Assembly (NCBI GenBank): GCA_023416995.1 | Contig: JAEZGI010000027.1 | Coordinates: 1-64,000, forward strand | Source: Bacteroidota bacterium | GTDB lineage: Bacteria > Bacteroidota > Bacteroidia > Chitinophagales > Chitinophagaceae | Direction: 5' to 3' | Length of the DNA: 64,000 bases | Shown: in pieces, positions 8,917-16,827 of the stretch | How positions within the stretch are numbered: the stretch's first letter is position 1 | Layout of the letters: the number at the start of each line of letters is the position of its first letter | Program-made: the position numbers and the translations under genes | The notes under the pieces: generated by a model | Seen by the model: the letters and a program-made list of their open reading frames with translations, nothing else | The model's database searches: none | What the model was told of the DNA's origin: nothing

Positions 8917-8978
8917 CCATCCACGTAATATTACTGCCCGGACAATCTAAACTTATTAATTTCCGCTAAATTTAATTG

Positions 8979-9839
8979 ATGCGGTCTTTAATCATTGTTT
9001 TTCTGATACTGTTATCTGGTGTCACCACAGCTCAAAATCTTGCAGGTATCTGGAGAGGCAAAAGAACGCAGGTAGCCGGTGGGTGTTTTCCGGAGTATTT
9101 TATCGAATTACATGTTACATATGCGGGCAACAATACAATGATTTTAGGGAACGCATACAACTATTACAACAAGGACCAGTTCACAAAGATCAATTTTACG
9201 GGACGATACAACGCAAACACGGGCAGGATGGTAATTATAGAGAACCTTGTTTTACAATTCAATGTGCCGGCGCATTGCATACCCTGTATTAAAACTTATG
9301 ATCTTAATTATACCAAAAATGATTCTGTTGAGGCTTTTATCGGCGAATGGAAGGGACATGAGATGGGGAACAATATACAGTGTCCGCCCGGACGGATTCA
9401 ACTGAATCGTGAAACTTCCTCCATTTTCCCCGTTGATGTTTTTCAGAGCGACACATTAAGTAAACTTCAGAAAAAACTGGACCTCGATAACCGCGAAAAA
9501 GAACTGGTGCGGGAACTGGTGTTTGACACCTCCGAAATCAGGATCGACATTTATGACAATGCAGAAATTGATGATGATACGGTTAGTGTTTTTTTGAACA
9601 ATACCTTAATACTACACAAACAAAGGCTTACCGACAAAGCGCTCACATTACCGGTAAAAGTGTTTCCAAACATGGATTACGAACTAATGATGTACGCTGA
9701 TAACCTTGGAAAGATTCCTCCAAATACTTCCCTGATGATCATAACTGCGGGTACAAAAAGATATGAACTCCGTATTACATCATCAGAGAAGAAGTCAGCG
9801 GTTATCCGTTTCCGTTATGAACCACCGGGTAAACGATAA
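8979..9839 (+). CDS. Secreted paralogue of the preceding protein, without the Pro/Thr linker
   Basis: This 286-residue protein has a signal peptide (MRSLIIVFLILLSGVTTAQ) followed by LAGIWRGK, the same N-terminal domain start as its neighbour. The C-terminal domain (about 175-286) carries IDIYDNAEIDDDTVSVFLN and NLGKIPPNTSLM, closely matching the upstream gene. The low-complexity segment is missing and the two domains are joined by a short charged stretch. The gap to the previous stop is only 62 nt, so the two are probably co-transcribed and arose by tandem duplication. The ATG at 8979 was chosen over the TTG immediately before it. It ends 2 nt from the convergent thiolase gene. Confidence 0.8.
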   Translation: MRSLIIVFLILLSGVTTAQNLAGIWRGKRTQVAGGCFPEYFIELHVTYAGNNTMILGNAYNYYNKDQFTKINFTGRYNANTGRMVIIENLVLQFNVPAHCIPCIKTYDLNYTKNDSVEAFIGEWKGHEMGNNIQCPPGRIQLNRETSSIFPVDVFQSDTLSKLQKKLDLDNREKELVRELVFDTSEIRIDIYDNAEIDDDTVSVFLNNTLILHKQRLTDKALTLPVKVFPNMDYELMMYADNLGKIPPNTSLMIITAGTKRYELRITSSEKKSAVIRFRYEPPGKR

Positions 9840-9841
9840 CG

Positions 9842-11026
9842 TTAAAGTCTTTCAATAACCATGGCACTCGCTCCTCCCCCGCCGTTACATATTCCCGCAG
9901 CGCCGTAACGCGCATTGTTGCGGATCAGCACATTCAATAAAGTAACAATAATGCGTGCACCCGAACATCCAAGTGGATGACCAAGCGAAACAGCACCACC
10001 ATGTACATTAACCCGTGCGGGATCAAGTTGCATGCGGCGGGTGTTTTCAATACCTACAACGGCAAAGGCTTCATTCAACTCCCAGTAATCAATGTCGCTC
10101 ATTTGCAACCCTGCTTTCGCTACCGCCTTTGGAACGGCTATCGCGGGTGTTGTAGTAAACCATTCAGGCGCCTGTTCTGCATCAGCATAACCACATATTC
10201 TGGCCAATGGTTTCAGACCAAGACTCTCCGCTTTTTCGCGACTCATCAACAGCAAAGCAGCAGCGCCATCATTCATGGTGGAAGCATTGGCGGCAGTGAC
10301 TGTTCCCGTCTTTTGAAACGCTGGTCGCAGTCCGGCTATTTTATCAAACTTAACATTGAAAGGTTCTTCATCTTTTTCAAACAACACCGGTTCACCTTTT
10401 CTCTGCGGAACGGCTACAGGAATAATTTCAGCTGCAAAGGCTCCGTCGTTCCAGGCACGTTGACTTCTCTCGTAACTTTGTACCGCGAAGGCGTCCTGGT
10501 CCTCACGGGAGATGCCACATTCTGAAGCGCATAATTCTGCTGCATTGCCCATCGCCAGTCCATCATACACATCAGTGAGACCGTCTTTCGCGAGACCATC
10601 TATAAGCTGTACGTTACCATATTTATTGCCCCAACGTACATTTTCAGCGTAATAGGGTACATTGCTCATACTTTCCATGCCACCGGCAATCACAACGTCC
10701 GCATCGTCCAGAGCAATGCTCTGCGCAGCCTGGCTGATGGCCTTCATACCACTTGCACAAACTTTGTTAACCGTTGTACAATTGGTTTCTTTGGCTAATC
10801 CGGCATGGATGGCGGCCTGTCTCGCCGGAGCCTGACCCAGGTTTGCCTGTATTACACAACCCATTAATACGTCAGTGACATGCTCTGGTTTTAGTCCTGC
10901 TTTTTCAAGCACACCTTTGATTGCCAGCGATCCGAGTGTGGTAGCAGATAAATCTTTTAACGCACCACCGAAACCACCGATGGGTGTACGCACTGCTGAC
11001 ACAATCACTACTTCCTTTCTGTTCAT
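9842..11026 (-). CDS. Acetyl-CoA C-acetyltransferase (thiolase II type)
   Basis: This 394-residue thiolase condenses two acetyl-CoA to acetoacetyl-CoA or runs the reverse cleavage. The nucleophile is C90 in TTVNKVCASGMKAI. The other catalytic motifs are NEAFAV, GHPLGCSGARI (His) and CNGGGGASAMVIERL near the C-terminus (second Cys). All active-site residues are present and the length is typical. The start is taken as the ATG at 11026; an in-frame TTG lies three codons upstream. No beta-oxidation or ketone-body genes are adjacent, so the pathway (fatty-acid degradation, amino-acid catabolism or acetoacetyl-CoA supply) is open. Confidence 0.95.
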   Translation of the reverse strand: MNRKEVVIVSAVRTPIGGFGGALKDLSATTLGSLAIKGVLEKAGLKPEHVTDVLMGCVIQANLGQAPARQAAIHAGLAKETNCTTVNKVCASGMKAISQAAQSIALDDADVVIAGGMESMSNVPYYAENVRWGNKYGNVQLIDGLAKDGLTDVYDGLAMGNAAELCASECGISREDQDAFAVQSYERSQRAWNDGAFAAEIIPVAVPQRKGEPVLFEKDEEPFNVKFDKIAGLRPAFQKTGTVTAANASTMNDGAAALLLMSREKAESLGLKPLARICGYADAEQAPEWFTTTPAIAVPKAVAKAGLQMSDIDYWELNEAFAVVGIENTRRMQLDPARVNVHGGAVSLGHPLGCSGARIIVTLLNVLIRNNARYGAAGICNGGGGASAMVIERL

Positions 11027-11091
11027 ATAGCTCAATTATAGGTTAATCAACCAACTCAATGTATTAAATTATCTGTTCAAATCATAAACTT

Positions 11092-11099
11092 TAACTTTG
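11092..11099 (+). promoter_or_regulatory. rluF: -7 promoter element upstream of rluF
   Basis: TAACTTTG matches TAnnTTTG and ends 21 nt before the ATG at 11121. No clear -33 element is seen. Confidence 0.55.
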
Positions 11100-11120
11100 A
11101 CCCAAACTGCGGATTTTAGT

Positions 11121-11861
11121 ATGGACACCAGTCTCAACAAGTATATCAGTGAAACAGGTTTTTGCAGCAGGCGCGAGGCAGATCAGTACATCGAACAGGG
11201 AAGGGTTACCATTAACGGAAGAGAGGCCGTGAAAGGAAACAGGGTACGTGAGAATGATGTTGTGCATGTAGACGGTGAACCGCTTAAAAAGAAAAAGGCG
11301 GCCGTTTATATACTTCTCAACAAACCGAAAGGTATCACCTGCACAACTGATCAGAAAGACAAAACCAACATAGTTGATTATGTTAATTACAAATCCCGCA
11401 TATTCCCCGTTGGGCGGCTTGATAAACGATCGCAGGGGCTTATCTTTCTGACCAATGACGGAGACATAGTCAACAAAATTCTCCGCGCAGGTAACCGGCA
11501 TGAGAAAGAATACATTGTTACCACTGACAAACCAATCAATCTTGAATTCGTTCAGAAGATGCGCAGTGGTGTCAGGATTCTTGGCACCGTTACCAAACCT
11601 TGTTTTGTAAAACAGGAAGGCCCAAATCGTTTCAGGATCATACTCGTACAGGGATTGAACAGGCAAATAAGGCGGATGTGCGAAGCGCTTGGCTACGAAG
11701 TTGAATCACTGACGCGTATAAGAATCATGAATATAACCATCAGTGGCCTGGCGCCTGGCAAATGGCGATACTTCACTCCTGCCGAGGTAAATACCATTAA
11801 TAATATGCTGGCTAATTCGAGCAAAACTGCCGATGCCGGACAGGATGGAATGGATGAATGA
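11121..11861 (+). CDS. rluF: 23S rRNA pseudouridine synthase, RluF-like
   Basis: This 246-residue protein of the RsuA/RluB/E/F family converts specific uridines in rRNA to pseudouridine; RluF acts on 23S U2604. An N-terminal S4 RNA-binding domain (about 1-60) opens NKYISETGFCSRREAD. The catalytic domain has the nucleophile D101 in GRLDKRSQGL and the late motif LNRQIRRMC. The subfamily call rests on overall resemblance (SETGFCSRREAD, MNITISGLAPGKWR), and RluB/RluE alternatives are less likely. The start is the ATG at 11121, with a -7 box 21 nt upstream and a TTG-initiated extension (11097) that overlaps that box. Confidence 0.9.
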   Translation: MDTSLNKYISETGFCSRREADQYIEQGRVTINGREAVKGNRVRENDVVHVDGEPLKKKKAAVYILLNKPKGITCTTDQKDKTNIVDYVNYKSRIFPVGRLDKRSQGLIFLTNDGDIVNKILRAGNRHEKEYIVTTDKPINLEFVQKMRSGVRILGTVTKPCFVKQEGPNRFRIILVQGLNRQIRRMCEALGYEVESLTRIRIMNITISGLAPGKWRYFTPAEVNTINNMLANSSKTADAGQDGMDE

Positions 11862-11888
11862 TTTGTGTGCGAAGGTGTTCTGAAATCT

Positions 11889-11917
11889 AAAAAAATCCCC
11901 GGCTTCGCGCCGGGGAT
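11889..11917 (-). terminator. Terminator of the Tat-exported TIM-barrel gene
   Basis: A 9-bp perfect stem (11895-11903 with 11909-11917, ATCCCCGGC) with a 5-nt loop is followed on the minus strand by seven T residues (11889-11895). It lies just past the stop of the minus-strand gene; the plus-strand side lacks a T-tract. Confidence 0.88.
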
Positions 11918-11923
11918 CGTCTG

Positions 11924-12835
11924 TTATTTATAACCCCATTTTTTCATGATCGCAAGATTTTCTTTCATGCTGTCGATAGGTGCTTTACCCTGGTAAGATT
12001 CCTGTTCAATGATAAAATGTATTGTTCCCCCGGATTTCCGTCCCAGATCAATTACTTCTTTTACAGGTAAGACTCCTTTTCCCAGCACACAGCTTTCATA
12101 AGGGTGACTTCCCTCAGCCGCCTTTATTTCATCTTTGACATGCATGGATTCAAATCTGCCGGGATATTTTTTCATTATATCCAGGGCCTGGGCACCTGCA
12201 TTATACATGTTGCCGATATCAAGCTGCTGCGCAACGAGTGCAGGATCAGTCTGCATGAGAATGATATCAAACAAAGTTTTATCATTTAGTTTTTCGCTGA
12301 ATTCAAATTCATGATTATGATAACCAAACTTCATTCCTGACTGTTTACACAGCTCACCGGATTTATTAAACATTTCCATTGCACGCGAAAGATCATCATA
12401 AGTTTTACGCATGTTATTTGGCAATGAAGGGCTGATCACAAATTGCTGACCAAGGATCGCCGCGTCTTCTACCGTTTTCTTCCAGGTGTCATTGAATGTA
12501 TTTGCACCGGCATCCCAGTGCTGGGTACTTAAAACGGTATGGCCGCTGGGCATCTTGAGACCAAGATCATCGAGGATTTTCCGGAACTCTTTTGCCCCAT
12601 ATCCATAAAATTTAGCATTAACGTAATTGGCGTGTTCTACGTTTTTATAACCCATCTTAGCCAGAGCTTTGAGCGTTCCCAGCGGATCGGCTTTCATTTC
12701 GTCACGCACAGAATATAACTGTACGCCTATAAGCTCCTTTGCGGTAGTTGAAGCAAACAGTTGATCAGAAAATAGTAAGGCACCGGTTGCAGTAAGACCG
12801 GCAGATTTCAAAAATCGTCTTCTCGTATAAAACAT
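11924..12835 (-). CDS. Tat-exported sugar phosphate isomerase/epimerase-like TIM-barrel protein
   Basis: This 303-residue protein of the AP-endonuclease-2/xylose-isomerase-like superfamily has a twin-arginine signal (TRRRFLKSAGLTATGALLF) ending near residue 28. The barrel contains LIGVQLYSVRDEM at the start, GYHNHEFEF with metal-binding-type His/Glu residues, QLDIGNMYNAG, and SMHVKDE and IIEQESY near the end. These are usual positions for divalent-metal ligands in the superfamily. The substrate is unknown; exported relatives occur in Bacteroidota sugar-degradation clusters, but no such cluster is adjacent. The start at 12835 places the Tat motif at the N-terminus; an in-frame start at 12880 would bury it. 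Confidence 0.88.
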   Translation of the reverse strand: MFYTRRRFLKSAGLTATGALLFSDQLFASTTAKELIGVQLYSVRDEMKADPLGTLKALAKMGYKNVEHANYVNAKFYGYGAKEFRKILDDLGLKMPSGHTVLSTQHWDAGANTFNDTWKKTVEDAAILGQQFVISPSLPNNMRKTYDDLSRAMEMFNKSGELCKQSGMKFGYHNHEFEFSEKLNDKTLFDIILMQTDPALVAQQLDIGNMYNAGAQALDIMKKYPGRFESMHVKDEIKAAEGSHPYESCVLGKGVLPVKEVIDLGRKSGGTIHFIIEQESYQGKAPIDSMKENLAIMKKWGYK

Positions 12836-12935
12836 CTTCGTAATTTTTACCGGAAAATTGTACCGGATGATTGAATTCAAATGGCACTCTAATATACCAG
12901 AATTCCCGGTATCACAACAAAGATTTCATCCGGCA

Positions 12936-13358
12936 TTATTGCCAGTTCTGCTGCATACGCTGATAAGATTTTTTCGAGACGGTTGACTTCTTTGCGGGTC
13001 TGGATTTGCCTTTCTTTTTGCGTGCATTGATATTGTTGACCAGTGAGTTTTTTACTCCAAGTTTATTCTTCTTCGCTGCTTTTTTAGGTGCGGCCTTTTT
13101 AGCGGACTTCTTTCCGGCGGTTTTTCGTGCAGATTTCTTCGCAGATTTTTTCGCTGACTTTTTTGCCGCTGGTTTTTTAACACTGGTTTTCTTAGCGGCA
13201 GACCTCTTTGGTGAACTTTTCTTCACGGCCTTTTTAGCGGCTTTCTTTTTTGCGCCTTTGCGTGGCGCCGCGCTTTTTTTAGTGGCGGATCTTTTTCCGG
13301 ACCTTCCGCCGGCGGCACCGGTGCCGGCTTTTCGGTTTTGTGAAGTTTTAGTAGCCAT
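12936..13358 (-). CDS. Histone-H1-like Lys/Ala-rich protein with conserved C-terminal motif
   Basis: This 140-residue, extremely basic protein carries many KKSA/KKA/RKGAKK-type repeats over residues ~20-98, resembling histone H1 tails and bacterial Hc1/AlgP-like proteins. The C-terminal ~40 residues are different and less repetitive: a segment around SLVNNINARKKKG followed by STVSKKSYQRMQQNW. I associate that end with small stand-alone Bacteroidota proteins, from memory only. Non-specific DNA binding or nucleoid compaction is the likely role of the basic part. The gene is 23 nt downstream of the small membrane-protein gene and co-oriented with it. The coding sense is supported by repeat structure preserved at the protein level. 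Confidence 0.8.
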   Translation of the reverse strand: MATKTSQNRKAGTGAAGGRSGKRSATKKSAAPRKGAKKKAAKKAVKKSSPKRSAAKKTSVKKPAAKKSAKKSAKKSARKTAGKKSAKKAAPKKAAKKNKLGVKNSLVNNINARKKKGKSRPAKKSTVSKKSYQRMQQNWQ

Positions 13359-13381
13359 AGCAATCGGTTTTAGATAAGAAC

Positions 13382-13597
13382 TTAACGGGTTTTCCTGTTA
13401 CCTGCAATGACCAATACTACCCCTGCGAGGGTGACTACAGCGCCAGCGTAAACCGGCCATCCTACGGAGTTTTCTTTTTCTTTATTGATTTCAACAGGAC
13501 CAACATCTACTACTTTTTCTTTTGTAGTGAAGTTTATTCTTGGGAAAATAAACATAAGAATACCAACGATAATTAATACGATTCCGGCTGTGCGCAT
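13382..13597 (-). CDS. Small two-helix membrane protein
   Basis: This 71-residue protein has one hydrophobic helix at residues 4-18 (GIVLIIVGILMFIF), a polar stretch with TTKEKVVDVGPVEINKEKE, and a second helix at about 48-65 (PVYAGAVVTLAGVVLVIAG), ending in Lys/Arg. Both termini are probably on the same side of the membrane. The family is known to me only as an uncharacterised Bacteroidota membrane protein. It lies upstream of the histone-like gene in the same direction with a 23-nt gap, so a two-gene unit is likely. Confidence 0.8.
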   Translation of the reverse strand: MRTAGIVLIIVGILMFIFPRINFTTKEKVVDVGPVEINKEKENSVGWPVYAGAVVTLAGVVLVIAGNRKTR

Positions 13598-13626
13598 AAC
13601 ATGAGGTTAAAGTATGTGAATAATAG

Positions 13627-13649
13627 AGAGGAACCAACCCAGGTTCTCT
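13627..13649. other. Hairpin in the gap upstream of the small membrane-protein gene
   Basis: AGAG(G)AACC at 13627-13635 pairs with GGTTCTCT at 13642-13649 with one bulged G and a 6-nt loop. It lies 30 nt upstream of the start codon at 13597 (minus strand). No T-tract follows on either strand; a leader structure or operator is possible. The rest of the gap 13650-13842 shows nothing I can name. Confidence 0.3.
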
Positions 13650-13842
13650 GTAGATGCGATTCCCCGCAACGCAGGAAAAGGGCTGTTTAAAAAAAGAACG
13701 TAAAAAAACTATGCCATCTCGTTTGTTTATAGCTGTTGGAGAGCGCTATAAGTTCGGTTATCCAATGCCGTTAAATTGAAGGAATGGAGCAGCTATATGC
13801 TATCAGCATTGACGTAGCCTGATTACCTCCTCAGGAAAAAGA

Positions 13843-14847
13843 TCAACGAAGTTTAACCTTAAGCACCTTATCATCCGCAGTGATAAAAAGCGTTTTTTCA
13901 TCATCCGCAAAGGCACAGTTTGAAACGGCTTTTGGTATGGCGATCCTCCCTAACAGTTTCGCATTTTTATTAAATACCCAGATGCCACCTGGCGCTGAGG
14001 CAAACACATAGCCATTACGATCAATCTTAAATCCGTCGCCGCCACCTTTTTCTTTAAATGGAGCAGCAGCACCGTCAAAAAATATACGCCCATTAACCAG
14101 GGAATCACGTTCAGAGATGTCATACGTATACCAGTAAGGTTTCGCCTGGTCAGAATTGGCAATCATCAGCGTTTTCTGGTCGGCTGTTAATGCAATACCA
14201 TTCGGCCGGGTGATACTGTCAATAAGCAATTCCACTTTGCCATCAGCAATGCGATACACACCCTGGTAAGGAGCCTGTTTGTTGGTATCTTCAACATTTT
14301 TTTCAAGACCATAAGGAGGATCAGTGAAATAAATGCGTCCTTTTGCGTCGAACACGAGATCGTTTGGACTATCGAAGCGCAGCCCATTGTAATTGTCAGC
14401 GATAGTTACAAACCTGGGGGCCGGTTGGTTGGTTGGCGCGTCCATGCGTGCAATCCGGCGATCACCGTGCTGGCATAACACGAGTTGACCTGCAGGATCA
14501 AGCGTGAGACCGTTAGAACCGATTTCTCCGCCACGTTGCGCGGTGCCTGTATATCCGGATGGTTCAAGATACAATTCAACACCACTGCTGGCTGTCCATT
14601 TATAAATCCTGTTGGGAGGTATATCAGAAAATATCAGTGCCTGTTGTGACTCGAGCCAAAGCGGGCCCTCACTCCAGTCAAGACTGTCTGCGATTATTTC
14701 AATAGTTGCTTCATCGGAAATAACCTGGCGGAACTCCTCGTCAAGTTTTTCAAAGCCGCCAAATGAAGTTTCCTGCTTAACCTGGTTACAGGCTACGGCG
14801 AAGGTTATAAAGAGCAGGAGTAATAATCGTGTGGGAAACGAATACAT
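13843..14847 (-). CDS. SMP-30/gluconolactonase-like lipoprotein
   Basis: This 334-residue protein has a lipoprotein signal (LLLLFITFAVAC, lipidated Cys near residue 20) and a six-bladed beta-propeller of the SMP-30/gluconolactonase (LRE) family. Family signatures include WSEGPLWLES, SNGLTLDPAGQLVLCQHGDRR, SPNDLVFDAKGRIYFTDPPYG and RPNGIALTADQKTL. These supply the usual metal-binding Glu/Asn/Asp residues. The probable activity is lactone hydrolysis, in the periplasm or at the outer membrane. The substrate is not determined. It is monocistronic by spacing. Confidence 0.92.
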   Translation of the reverse strand: MYSFPTRLLLLLFITFAVACNQVKQETSFGGFEKLDEEFRQVISDEATIEIIADSLDWSEGPLWLESQQALIFSDIPPNRIYKWTASSGVELYLEPSGYTGTAQRGGEIGSNGLTLDPAGQLVLCQHGDRRIARMDAPTNQPAPRFVTIADNYNGLRFDSPNDLVFDAKGRIYFTDPPYGLEKNVEDTNKQAPYQGVYRIADGKVELLIDSITRPNGIALTADQKTLMIANSDQAKPYWYTYDISERDSLVNGRIFFDGAAAPFKEKGGGDGFKIDRNGYVFASAPGGIWVFNKNAKLLGRIAIPKAVSNCAFADDEKTLFITADDKVLKVKLR

Positions 14848-14970
14848 CTTAGAATTGATTATTGATTAAATACAAACCGTTACCAATAATACTGAATTAA
14901 TGTATACATCAATCAGCCTGAAGGTTACGGGCAGTATGTTAATCAATAATCAACTGCTGCAAACAATCGG

Positions 14971-15237
14971 TCAGTTTTCGATTTCACTGAAATGAAAACC
15001 TTCCTCACTTAATACAAAACTGTTCGGAACATAGGAAAGAAACGATTGTTTAACCATCTCCTCCGCTTCCTGTTGGTAGCGTACACCAACCTCCGGGGTT
15101 TTCAACGAAAACTTCCAGCTTTGAATTTTCAAAAAAGCAATTTTGCTGGCCTGTACGTTATGGCTGTCCATCAACAGGCATTTCTCGGCCAGGTAGTCCT
15201 GGGCATTTTGAATGTAAGGGTACATAGGGTTGAACAT
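14971..15237 (-). CDS. Small hypothetical protein
   Basis: This 88-residue, probably cytosolic protein has no signal peptide or membrane helix. It is predicted mixed helix/strand with a Gln/Glu-rich middle (RYQQEAEEMVKQSF). I recognise no domain. Codon use is like the neighbours and the ATG start at 15237 is plausible, but there is no Shine-Dalgarno sequence. It stands alone between the SMP-30-like gene and the divergent esterase gene. Confidence 0.6.
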   Translation of the reverse strand: MFNPMYPYIQNAQDYLAEKCLLMDSHNVQASKIAFLKIQSWKFSLKTPEVGVRYQQEAEEMVKQSFLSYVPNSFVLSEEGFHFSEIEN

Positions 15238-15405
15238 GGGTTTGGATAGTGTTTATCGAAAATACTTTTTGAAAACGGTCCATTAACAAAAAAATTGCTT
15301 TTTTCCGTTTAGCTACATGTTTTTATGGATCAAATGCTACATTTATTGTCATAAAACAAGTTCTAAGGCCCTGAATTCAAACGATTTTCAAATTAAAACG
15401 ACAGT

Positions 15406-16827
15406 ATGTTCAAACCCCGTTTCCTGTCTTTAGTAGCTTTTGCAGCCTTGATTTTGCCAGCAACCCTGTTTGCTGATATCAGGCTACCCTCCCTGCTTAC
15501 TGATAATATGGTGCTTCAACGTAACACCCGGGTCACATTGTGGGGGTGGTCCGAACCGAATGAACAGGTTGTGATCACTACTTCCTGGAACAACCGAACC
15601 GACACGGTACGGGCGAACGGCGATGCAAAGTGGAGTCTGAGTTTACAAACTCCGGGCGCAGGTGGTCCATATACCATTGTATTTAAAGGCGACAACACCA
15701 TCACACTGAATAATGTTATGCTTGGTGAAGTGTGGGTTTGCTCGGGCCAATCCAACATGGAATGGGGCGGATTCAAAGGATTAAAGGAAATAGAACAAGA
15801 ACTACCGGTAAGCGCAAACAATAATCTCCGTTTCTTCCATGTACCAAAAACAACTTCCGATTATCCGCAGGACAACTGCCCCGGTAGTTGGAAAGTAAGC
15901 GGCCCTTCCACCCTGAACAACTTCAGCGCAGTTGCTTATTTCTTTGGTAAGCAGTTGTCCGAAAAATTGAATGTTCCGGTCGGATTGATTCACAGCAGCT
16001 GGGGCGGAACCCCTGCTGAAACATGGACACCGGAAGGGACTGTCGCCGGCGATGAAGTGCTGAGGAAAGCAGCGCTGAAACTGGAAGAAAAAAGCTGGTG
16101 GCCAACAAAACCCGGTAAGGCTTTTAACGCTATGATCGCACCTTTGCTACGCTATCCCATTGCCGGTGCTATCTGGTACCAGGGGGAAAGCAATACAGAG
16201 GCATATGATAGTTATCAGCAGCTTCTAACAGCAATGATTAGCCGCTGGCGCGAACTCTGGAACCATGAGTTTCCGTTTTACTATGTACAGATCGCGCCCT
16301 ATGTTTATGAAAATAAAAATATCGGCGCACTGTTACGGGAGGCTCAATCTAACGTTCAGGCACACCCTAAAACAGGAATGGTGGTAGTGACTGACCTGGT
16401 TGATGATATTAAAGACATTCATCCAACCCAAAAACGCGCAGTGGGGCAACGTCTGGCTAACTACGCATTGGCTGAGACTTATGGACAACAAGGGATTGTT
16501 TACCGTAGTCCTGCATTTAAATCAATGCGTGTATCCAAAAACAAAGCAGAAATCATATTTGATTATGCAGACAACGGGCTGATATTAAAGGGAGGTAAGG
16601 CTACTGAATGGTTCATAGCAGGGCCCGACAAACAATTTTATCCGGCGGAGGTCAGTATCAAAAAAAATATTGTAACGGTTTCATCGCCCAGGGTCACCGC
16701 TCCGGAAGCAGTCAGGTTTGGCTTTAGTAACGAAGCCATGCCGAACCTGTTTAGCAAAGAAGGTTTACCTGCAGCACCGTTCAGAACGGATGCGTGGACG
16801 ATGGATACAGGAAAATCAAATCAATGA
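15406..16827 (+). CDS. Sialate O-acetylesterase, secreted
   Basis: This 473-residue SGNH-fold (SASA family) esterase removes O-acetyl groups from sialic acid or related sugars. It has a signal peptide (residues 1-23, ending LFA) and an N-terminal beta domain. The nucleophile Ser116 is in GQSNMEW (114-120), the block-III-type motif is IWYQGESN, and the catalytic Asp/His pair is D337 and H339 in DIHPTQKR. A C-terminal beta domain follows. The stop codon overlaps the start of the next gene (ATGA), indicating translational coupling. Activity on sialate versus acetylated plant xylan or other glycans cannot be settled from sequence. Confidence 0.93.
   Translation: MFKPRFLSLVAFAALILPATLFADIRLPSLLTDNMVLQRNTRVTLWGWSEPNEQVVITTSWNNRTDTVRANGDAKWSLSLQTPGAGGPYTIVFKGDNTITLNNVMLGEVWVCSGQSNMEWGGFKGLKEIEQELPVSANNNLRFFHVPKTTSDYPQDNCPGSWKVSGPSTLNNFSAVAYFFGKQLSEKLNVPVGLIHSSWGGTPAETWTPEGTVAGDEVLRKAALKLEEKSWWPTKPGKAFNAMIAPLLRYPIAGAIWYQGESNTEAYDSYQQLLTAMISRWRELWNHEFPFYYVQIAPYVYENKNIGALLREAQSNVQAHPKTGMVVVTDLVDDIKDIHPTQKRAVGQRLANYALAETYGQQGIVYRSPAFKSMRVSKNKAEIIFDYADNGLILKGGKATEWFIAGPDKQFYPAEVSIKKNIVTVSSPRVTAPEAVRFGFSNEAMPNLFSKEGLPAAPFRTDAWTMDTGKSNQ

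Noticed and set aside
13006..13377. Plus-strand Phe/Ala-rich frame opposite the histone-like gene
   Set aside because: It is the antisense image of the Lys/Ala codon repeats; the Lys-rich sense strand makes a recognisable protein.
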